A stretch of 64,000 nucleotides of DNA from Roseburia hominis A2-183 (GTDB lineage: Bacteria > Bacillota > Clostridia > Lachnospirales > Lachnospiraceae). Shown piece after piece: positions 59,145 to 64,000 of this stretch. Numbering within the stretch: position 1 is the first letter of the stretch; each line of letters begins with the position of its first letter. The stretch spans positions 2,215,501 to 2,279,500 of the forward strand of contig NC_015977.1 of the NCBI RefSeq assembly GCF_000225345.1, read 5' to 3'. The translations under genes and the position numbers were made by a program. The notes beneath the pieces are model-generated. The model saw nothing but the letters and a program-made list of their open reading frames with translations. It made no database searches and was not told where the DNA came from.

Positions 59145-59325
59145 GGCGCAACTCCTTCCCTTGTTTTGTCCTTCCGTCAATCGGCTTTTCTGTGTTCTTT
59201 GGGATCAGCCAAACACCAGCCATCTTCACAGCGCCGGGGATGCGCCCTCCGGCGCAATAATAATTTACCCTACGAGGTGTCACGCCCCACTTTTCGGCGG
59301 CCTCTTTCAATGTCATATAGTCCAT
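59137..59325 (-). CDS. Small helix-turn-helix protein of IME-B
   Basis: The 62-residue protein differs from the ICE copy (24,577) in only about ten positions; EAAEKWGVTPRRVNYYC is unchanged. It overlaps the response regulator in the same way. Such close similarity between genes feeding unrelated two-component systems points to recent exchange of the frame around the cargo. Confidence 0.85.
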   Translation of the reverse strand: MDYMTLKEAAEKWGVTPRRVNYYCAGGRIPGAVKMAGVWLIPKNTEKPIDGRTKQGKELRHE

Positions 59326-59345
59326 TTCGCACCTCCACAGAGTAC

Positions 59346-59374
59346 ATTATAGTTCTCTTTCTCGAACAATGCAA
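59346..59374 (-). promoter_or_regulatory. Cargo-module promoter of IME-B
   Basis: On the minus strand TTGCAT and TATAAT are 17 bp apart and enclose GTTC...GAAC half-sites, as at 24,786-24,814. The divergent XRE gene starts at 59,470. Confidence 0.65.
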
Positions 59375-59469
59375 GGAACGAAATGTGAATTATAAACTTC
59401 AACCAACCTGCATATAGCAACATTCCACGGACAAAGTATGAATTATACAATGTAACTGGGTGATGTTAT

Positions 59470-59838
59470 ATGGCGAAAGTTGAAGATTGTCCCGGTTTTG
59501 AAACCTTCGGTGCAGATGTCAAAGCCGCACGAGAGGCAAAGCGTTTGGCACGAAAAACATTGGCAGAAATGGTTGGGATTGAATGGCGGTATCTTGCCAA
59601 CATTGAGAATCAAGGTGCGATTCCGAGCCTGCCTGTGATGATCCAGTTGATTAAGGTCTGCGGACTTCCCGTAGAGCGATATTTTAACCCGGAGATCATG
59701 CGGGAAGAAAGCGCACAGCGGCAGCGGGTCAGCCACAAGCTGAAGCTCTGTCCTGAACAATACCTGCCGATTATCGAAGGTGCCATAGACGGGGCGCTCA
59801 AAATGGAACAGACTGCGAAGCAGAAGGAGGACGCATAA
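59470..59838 (+). CDS. XRE-family transcriptional regulator of IME-B
   Basis: The 122-residue protein has an N-terminal HTH (REAKRLARKTLAEMVGIEWRYLANIEN) and a helical C-terminus. It is divergent from the helix-turn-helix/regulator operon and is the positional counterpart of the ICE gene at 24,916, although the two proteins are only distantly related. Confidence 0.9.
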   Translation: MAKVEDCPGFETFGADVKAAREAKRLARKTLAEMVGIEWRYLANIENQGAIPSLPVMIQLIKVCGLPVERYFNPEIMREESAQRQRVSHKLKLCPEQYLPIIEGAIDGALKMEQTAKQKEDA

Positions 59839-59858
59839 TCGCGGCCTCCTTCTGGCAT
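59822..59858 (+). terminator. Probable terminator of the IME-B XRE gene
   Basis: AGAAGGAGG pairs with CCTCCTTCT across a 14-nt loop at the end of the gene; only a weak T stretch follows. Confidence 0.45.
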
Positions 59859-59865
59859 TTCTATA

Positions 59866-60165
59866 TCAAGGTTCCCGGCACTTTTCCAAAAGTTCCCGAC
59901 ACCTCTGCTGGATTTCTCCGGTTTCTGTCACAGTCAGCTCGCGGTCATTTCCGGTAATCTTATCTTCCAGAAAGTTAGCGTATGTACTCAACAAAGCGTT
60001 CCGTAAATCCTCCGGGGTTTTCTGTATCTCGGCGCTGTACCAGTCATTCCGGTGGAGCTCCCATGCCATCAATGTATAACCGTGGCTGGTCTGAACCACC
60101 TCATACAAAGGGTCATCATCCAGATATGCCTGAAACACTTTCAAAACCTTTTCAAAGGTCAGCAT
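59866..60165 (-). CDS. IME-B protein of unknown function, 99 residues
   Basis: The acidic protein starts MLTFEKVLKVFQAYLDDDP after GGAGG and contains TSHGYTLMAWELHRNDWYS. It is followed by nothing on the same strand until the XRE gene and preceded by tnpV by 16 bp. I recognise no family, though similar small proteins sit next to tnpV in other elements. Confidence 0.75.
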   Translation of the reverse strand: MLTFEKVLKVFQAYLDDDPLYEVVQTSHGYTLMAWELHRNDWYSAEIQKTPEDLRNALLSTYANFLEDKITGNDRELTVTETGEIQQRCRELLEKCREP

Positions 60166-60181
60166 TTCCCGCACCTCCCAT

Positions 60182-60535
60182 TCAGCTGCAAATCAGTTCC
60201 CTGATTAAAATTTCCTCAATCTGTGCCGTTAATGTGTTCATCAGCCCCACCCAACGCATAGGGTGACAGGCTTTCAGTTCTTCCGTGACACCCGCAACTT
60301 CCATCATGTGAGGCAACATGGTTTCCACACGCCCCTGTGCTGTCCGCTCAATCTCTAACAGGTGTGGATACAGCTTCTCGCTCATCAGCAGATGGTTGTA
60401 GAGAATGGGGCGATGTTCCTTTAGGTAGGATTTTCGCATTCTGCCGTACTTGCCGATAGAAGTTTCCGGCTGTTCAGAAAGTTTTAGGTTGGGTATATCA
60501 TAATCTCCACAACGAATGTAAGTCAACTTACTCAT
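60182..60535 (-). CDS. tnpV: TnpV-like transposon protein
   Basis: The 117-residue protein (MSKLTYIRCGDYDIPNLKL...) matches TnpV of Tn4451-like elements: GKYGRMRKSYLKEHRPILYN and the C-terminal MRWVGLMNTLTAQIEEI. The ATG at 60535 follows AAAGGAG at 7 nt. It lies 26 bp after the recombinase gene. Its role is not known. Confidence 0.88.
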   Translation of the reverse strand: MSKLTYIRCGDYDIPNLKLSEQPETSIGKYGRMRKSYLKEHRPILYNHLLMSEKLYPHLLEIERTAQGRVETMLPHMMEVAGVTEELKACHPMRWVGLMNTLTAQIEEILIRELICS

Positions 60536-60561
60536 ATTCATTCTCCTTTGCTTCGTGATGA

Positions 60562-62442
60562 TTAGACTGCTGCGCTGGCTGCTATGCTGCCTTTGCGTGG
60601 TTCTTCTTTCGGCAGCTGTCCGACAGTAGAAAAAACGCCTTTTTTCATATCCTCAGCCCGGATCAGGGCTTTCTTAGCGTCCATTTCCGCTTTTTTCTTC
60701 GCCTTGATTTTGTCCTCATACCGTTTCTGTGCGCCGCTGGCTTTCCGCTTCAAATAATTCTGATGAAGCCTGTCCTTGCGTTCTTCTTTTTTCCGCAGTT
60801 CTTCCTGTTCCTCCGGGGTTAAAGGAACCGGCTGTAAGGATGGTGGGATATAGCGTCCTAAAAAATTGAAGTAGATTTCAATTTCCTGCGTGGTGTCCTG
60901 ACTGCCTTTTCGGGCGCGTTCGTGGACAAGGATTTTCTCTACAAACTCATTGAGCATGGTGTTTGTCAGCGTGTCAAAATTCTCGTATTTATCAATCAGG
61001 GCTATAAATTTCTCCGCTGATTTCTGGCTTTGCTCGTAGCCGGTAACAGCCTTTTCCAGCTCCGCAATTTCAATCTCAAGTGCGTCCTGCTCTTTGGCAT
61101 ACTGTGCATCAAGCGCCCTATATCGTGCATCCGGCAGCTTGCCGAGGACATTGTCCTCATAGATTTTGCAAATCAGTTTTTCCAGTTCTCCGGCTCTCTT
61201 TTGAGCAGCGGCCAGACGCCTGCGCTTTTTCGCTATATCGGCACTCTGTTGGGCAACCTGCGTTTCCTGAACGGTGTGAATAAATTCCGTCCGGTCATTT
61301 TTGGAATATTCAGCGATAGCCCGGAGCGTGTCGGAAACCAATGTCAGAACAGCACTCTCATTGATACGGTGTTGTGTATGGCATAGTGTCCCACACGGAA
61401 CTTTGGTATAATTGGAACAGGTATATTGAGAAATCCTCTTGCCATTGTTGGTGCGGTGGACATACATCTTGCCGCCGCAATCGGCACAATAGAGCAATCC
61501 TGTGAGGGGAGCCGCTTCGCCCCAGCCGTTTGGATAACGCCGTACATTGCTGCGGATTTTCTGCGCCAAATCAAAGGTCTGCTGGTCGATAATGGCTTCA
61601 TGGGTATTCTCAAAGATCGTCCATTCGTCCTCAGAAACATAGTGGCTTTTCTTGTCCTTAAAGTGCTTGCGGGTCTTGAAATTGATGGTGTGCCCCAAAT
61701 ACTCTCGTTTTTTCAAAATGTTCACGATGGTAGATGATCCCCATCCATAGGGGTCTTTGACCGGCTTTGAACGGTTCACACCCTCGTTGAAGCGGGCAAG
61801 GTGTACGACGGGAATTTCAATCCGATCTGCGGATAATTTGCAGGCAATCTGATAAGGCCCATATCCCTCCAGCGTGAGGGAGAAGATACGGCGTACCACT
61901 TCGGCGGCTTCCTCATCTACCAGCCAATGCTCCCGTTTTTCGTCCCATAAGTAGCCGTAAATCACAGTGCCGGTCAGGTGCTTGCCGCTCATACCTTTTG
62001 CCTTAAACACAGAACGGATTTTCCTGCTGGTATCACGGGCGTAAAATTCATTCATGATGTTGCGGAATGGGGTAAAATCGTCATCGCCTTTCAGACTGTC
62101 CACACCGTCGTTGATGGCGATCAGACGAACACCGCGTTGCCGCAAAACCTCCATGACCTGACCGACCTTCAGATAGTCGCGCCCCAACCGGCTCATGTCC
62201 TTGATGACGATTGCCTCTACACGCCCTGCCTCCACTTCCTCCATCATCGCCAAAAATCCGGGGCGGTCAAAACGGGTGCCTGAGATACCATCATCTGTAA
62301 AGTGCGTAGGGTTTGGCAGCCCATTCCGGCGGGCAAAATCCTCTAACATCTGTTTTTGGTTGGATATGGAATTGCTCTCGCCCTGTAACTCGTCGTCCCG
62401 GCTCAGGCGCTCGTACAGTGGGGTAATTTTTTCATTTCTCAT
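60562..62442 (-). CDS. Large serine recombinase of IME-B
   Basis: The 626-residue enzyme has the catalytic serine in LYERLSRDDELQGESNSI near residue 14, KDMSRLGRDYLKVG, a zinc ribbon (YCADCGGKMYVH...CSNY) and a long basic C-terminal helix (KKEERKDRLHQNYLKRKASG). It is encoded at the right end and reads inward. It should catalyse precise excision from virD4. Confidence 0.95.
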   Translation of the reverse strand: MRNEKITPLYERLSRDDELQGESNSISNQKQMLEDFARRNGLPNPTHFTDDGISGTRFDRPGFLAMMEEVEAGRVEAIVIKDMSRLGRDYLKVGQVMEVLRQRGVRLIAINDGVDSLKGDDDFTPFRNIMNEFYARDTSRKIRSVFKAKGMSGKHLTGTVIYGYLWDEKREHWLVDEEAAEVVRRIFSLTLEGYGPYQIACKLSADRIEIPVVHLARFNEGVNRSKPVKDPYGWGSSTIVNILKKREYLGHTINFKTRKHFKDKKSHYVSEDEWTIFENTHEAIIDQQTFDLAQKIRSNVRRYPNGWGEAAPLTGLLYCADCGGKMYVHRTNNGKRISQYTCSNYTKVPCGTLCHTQHRINESAVLTLVSDTLRAIAEYSKNDRTEFIHTVQETQVAQQSADIAKKRRRLAAAQKRAGELEKLICKIYEDNVLGKLPDARYRALDAQYAKEQDALEIEIAELEKAVTGYEQSQKSAEKFIALIDKYENFDTLTNTMLNEFVEKILVHERARKGSQDTTQEIEIYFNFLGRYIPPSLQPVPLTPEEQEELRKKEERKDRLHQNYLKRKASGAQKRYEDKIKAKKKAEMDAKKALIRAEDMKKGVFSTVGQLPKEEPRKGSIAASAAV

Positions 62443-62464
62443 GGCTGTACCTCCTGAAACAAAA

Positions 62465-62527
62465 ATGCTCTAAGTGATTGCTTCACTAACCATGACAAAA
62501 TCATGATTAAGAAGTCACTTAGAGCAT
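62465..62527. repeat. Inverted repeat between the recombinase gene and the right end of IME-B
   Basis: Perfect 13-bp arms ATGCTCTAAGTGA and TCACTTAGAGCAT flank 37 bp, ending 7 bp before the element boundary. It also contains TCATGATT/AACCATGA symmetry. It is probably the recombinase binding region of the right attachment site, perhaps also an autoregulatory operator. Confidence 0.7.
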
Positions 62528-62533
62528 ATATCA

Positions 62534-63486
62534 CCGCTGGCCAATTTGTACTTTTTATACTGTTTGACCGCGAAGCAATCCGGCTTACGCTTTTCGAGCC
62601 CGGCAAACATATAGTCCACCGCGTTCATAAAATCCTCGTCATCCTCCTTGACCTCCATGCCGGAAATCATATCCACAAGGGTATTCATGTTCCGATCCTC
62701 GGCAGGCCCCTCGAAAATGATGTAGGCGATCAGAGCACAGTACAAAAGCGTTTCCGATTTCGTCCAGAATGGATCGCCTTCCTTGCCTTCGCCCTTGGTG
62801 TTGGAAATCAGGGCATCCACGAATTTCAGAATATCGGCCTCGTTGCGGATATACGCCAGCGGGTTATAGTGCATGGATTTTGAAAAATCTATGCTGTTGA
62901 ATACCTTGATTTTGTACCCGCGTTTTTGCAGGAAACCCCCGACCTGTCCCAGCACACCGCCTTTCGGATCGACCACCACATAAGAGGAATGAGCCTGTAA
63001 AAGCTGGGGCGTGAGCCAGAAGCGGGTTTTGCCGGAGCCGGACGAGCCGATAATGCAGCAATTCAAGTTTCTGGCATTTGCGGGGATTTTCGGGCGGGTG
63101 TTCATCGTGAGAAACTCTGTCCCGGTCAAAATCACGTTGTTTTCAAACCTTGGATCAACAAACGGTTTGATGTCTTTTTCCGTTCCCCACCGGGCGCTGC
63201 CATATTCTGCATCCCGCCGAAACTTCTTAGCGTTCTTGCTTTTGAAATAGATCAGCAGCCGGAAACCAACTGCGCCTACAATACCGACAAGCCAATCCAG
63301 CGGAGCAAGACCGGGTGCAAAGTCAGCAAAGGCCGGGCCAATCGTCTGGCCCAGCCCGATGAGCTTATGTGCAAAATCGTTACCCGCCGCCAGCCGGTAG
63401 GCCGTTCCCAGCTTGAGGAACGCCCACAGGATGAACAGATAGGGAATGTTCAGAATGAGATATTTTCTAATCTTATCTGTCCTCAT
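62534..63486 (-). pseudogene. VirD4/TraG coupling protein, 5' part (split by IME-B)
   Basis: The ATG at 63486 follows AAGGAGG. The fragment holds two N-terminal membrane helices and Walker A IIGSSGSGKTRFW near residue 145, then ends at LASG. From there the frame runs into the element and stops after five codons. The remainder is at 45,956-46,838. Confidence 0.93.
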
Positions 63487-63952
63487 GGGCCACCTCCTTT
63501 GCATGTTCTTTCTGTTTCGGCTTTTCTTTGGAAAGCTGATCCGCCGCCTGTTGCAGTTGTTCTCGGATGGGAACTCGGTTCGATTTTGCTTTGCTTAACA
63601 CCTTCCGGGAATACTCAGAAAAGCAGGCGGTCATTGCGTCTGCCTGTCCAGCCTTGAAAAACAACAGGTATTTGTCCGGCCCGGTTTTATAGAACGCATA
63701 GTCTACATTCCATTTCCGGGCCACACGGTCAAAGGACTTGGCATCCCCGGATAGCTCGATGCTGTTTGTGGATGTACCGTGTGCCATGAGCTTTCGCACA
63801 CTTTGCTTGCCGTGTGGTGTTTGCCGCCCACGGTATGCCTTGCGGATCTTCCGCCCCACCATACCCAGCACATACGCCAGTCCCCGCGCCGTCAGCTTGG
63901 TTGTTTTTACGGATATGGCTATCGTGCGCCGGGAAATATCTTCATCAATCAG
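63473..63952 (-). CDS. DUF3801 (PcfB-like) protein of the outer ICE
   Basis: The ~159-residue protein shows the DUF3801 pattern (ISRRTIAISVKTTKLTARGL, YAFYKTGPDKYLLFFKAGQADAM) and a basic tail. A strong SD (63961-63967) is followed after 8 nt by CTG at 63952; an in-frame stop lies just before that codon and the next canonical start (GTG at 63871) is far away. It is therefore likely to start at CTG. It overlaps virD4 by 14 bases; PcfB-like proteins assist the relaxosome or coupling protein. Confidence 0.82.
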   Translation of the reverse strand: MIDEDISRRTIAISVKTTKLTARGLAYVLGMVGRKIRKAYRGRQTPHGKQSVRKLMAHGTSTNSIELSGDAKSFDRVARKWNVDYAFYKTGPDKYLLFFKAGQADAMTACFSEYSRKVLSKAKSNRVPIREQLQQAADQLSKEKPKQKEHAKEVAHEDR

Positions 63953-63967
63953 TTACACCGCCTCCTT

Positions 63968-63991
63968 CCTTGGGACAATTTGTCTCGAAGT
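63968..63991. repeat. ICE palindrome copy 12
   Basis: CCTTGGGACA, ATT, TGTCTCGAAG. It lies upstream of the DUF3801 gene at the window edge. Confidence 0.85.
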
Positions 63992-64000
63992 ACCGTCACC

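Larger units (their letters stand above)
46839..62535. mobile_element. IME-B, mobilizable element inside virD4
   Basis: The element is about 15.7 kb, with CC (GG on the coding strand) shared at 46839-46840 and 62534-62535. Inside both ends a related segment occurs: AAGGACTTTTTAATCA at the left, AAGTGACTTCTTAATCA at the right. It carries a serine recombinase, TnpV, TnpW-like, DnaC-like and Rep genes, a MobQ relaxase with oriT, a toxin-antitoxin pair, sigma-like factors and an ABC/two-component cargo, but no channel genes. Confidence 0.92.
16800..64000. mobile_element. Outer Tn1549/CTn-like integrative conjugative element (right end outside window)
   Basis: A large serine recombinase marks the left end, and the gene set is that of the Tn1549/CTn family: relaxase, MobC, DUF4366, DUF4315, NlpC/P60, VirB4, PrgI, VirB6-like, Maff2, VirD4 and DUF3801. 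The exact left junction cannot be fixed from this sequence; it must lie between the arabinoside promoter (16,798) and the recombinase stop (16,858). Two satellites interrupt it. About 24 kb of its own DNA is visible. Confidence 0.85.

Noticed and set aside
1..64000. CRISPR arrays, tRNA and rRNA genes
   Set aside because: No regularly spaced repeats with unique spacers and no recognisable tRNA or rRNA sequences were found by eye. The dispersed ICE palindromes are too far apart for CRISPR.

Overview
The window looks like chromosomal DNA of a gut-type Clostridia (most likely Lachnospiraceae). The evidence is a SufCBDS-SufU iron-sulfur operon, a hybrid-cluster protein, a GH51 arabinofuranosidase operon, and a large Tn1549/CTn-like integrative conjugative element (ICE) carrying smaller Tn4451-like mobilizable elements. 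Nearly all genes lie on the minus strand.

Region 1 (1-16.8 kb) is ordinary chromosome. It holds the start of a lipoprotein gene, a P1B-type metal ATPase with a small partner, the suf operon (sufC-sufB-sufD-sufS-sufU), a 200-bp self-complementary element, a small HMA-like gene divergent from hcp, and an arabinose-oligosaccharide operon (binding lipoprotein, two permeases, GH51 enzyme, LacI-type repressor).

Region 2 (about 16.8 kb to beyond 64 kb) is the outer ICE. Its left end carries a large serine recombinase, a DUF6870-like gene and a sigma-like factor under a leader-peptide/attenuator region. A cargo module follows (helix-turn-helix gene, response regulator, sensor kinase, MacB-type ABC transporter) with a divergent XRE gene. 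The transfer module comes next: relaxase, MobC, accessory genes, NlpC/P60 protein, VirB4, PrgI, two DNA methyltransferases, a SpoVG-domain protein, a VirB6-like protein, a Maff2-type small membrane protein, a VirD4 coupling protein and a DUF3801 protein.

Two satellite elements sit inside ICE transfer genes. IME-A (38,258-45,734) splits the maff2-like gene. It carries a serine recombinase, TnpW-like, DnaC-like and Rep proteins, a relaxase, MobC and an AT-rich lipoprotein gene. IME-B (46,839-62,535) splits virD4. It carries a serine recombinase, TnpV, TnpW-like, DnaC-like and Rep proteins, a MobQ relaxase with a recognisable oriT, a RelB/YafQ toxin-antitoxin pair, three sigma-like factors, and a lantibiotic-immunity-like ABC module with its own two-component system. 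Removing each insert and keeping one copy of a 2-bp core restores an uninterrupted reading frame in both target genes, so the ICE should regain transfer only when both satellites excise.

The most unusual signals are these. (i) Twelve copies of a 23-25 bp palindrome built around GGGACA-NNN-TGTCCC occur at gene boundaries of the outer ICE and are absent from both satellites. (ii) A conserved short leader peptide whose Shine-Dalgarno (SD) sequence and GTG start lie in a hairpin is followed by an intrinsic-terminator-like hairpin and then a sigma-like gene; it occurs in both the ICE and IME-B, with different but pairing-preserving stems. (iii) Five mobile-element genes have a strong SD followed at 7-8 nt by a one-base variant of ATG rather than ATG, GTG or TTG. 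(iv) The ICE and IME-B place unrelated ABC/two-component cargo in the same docking frame.
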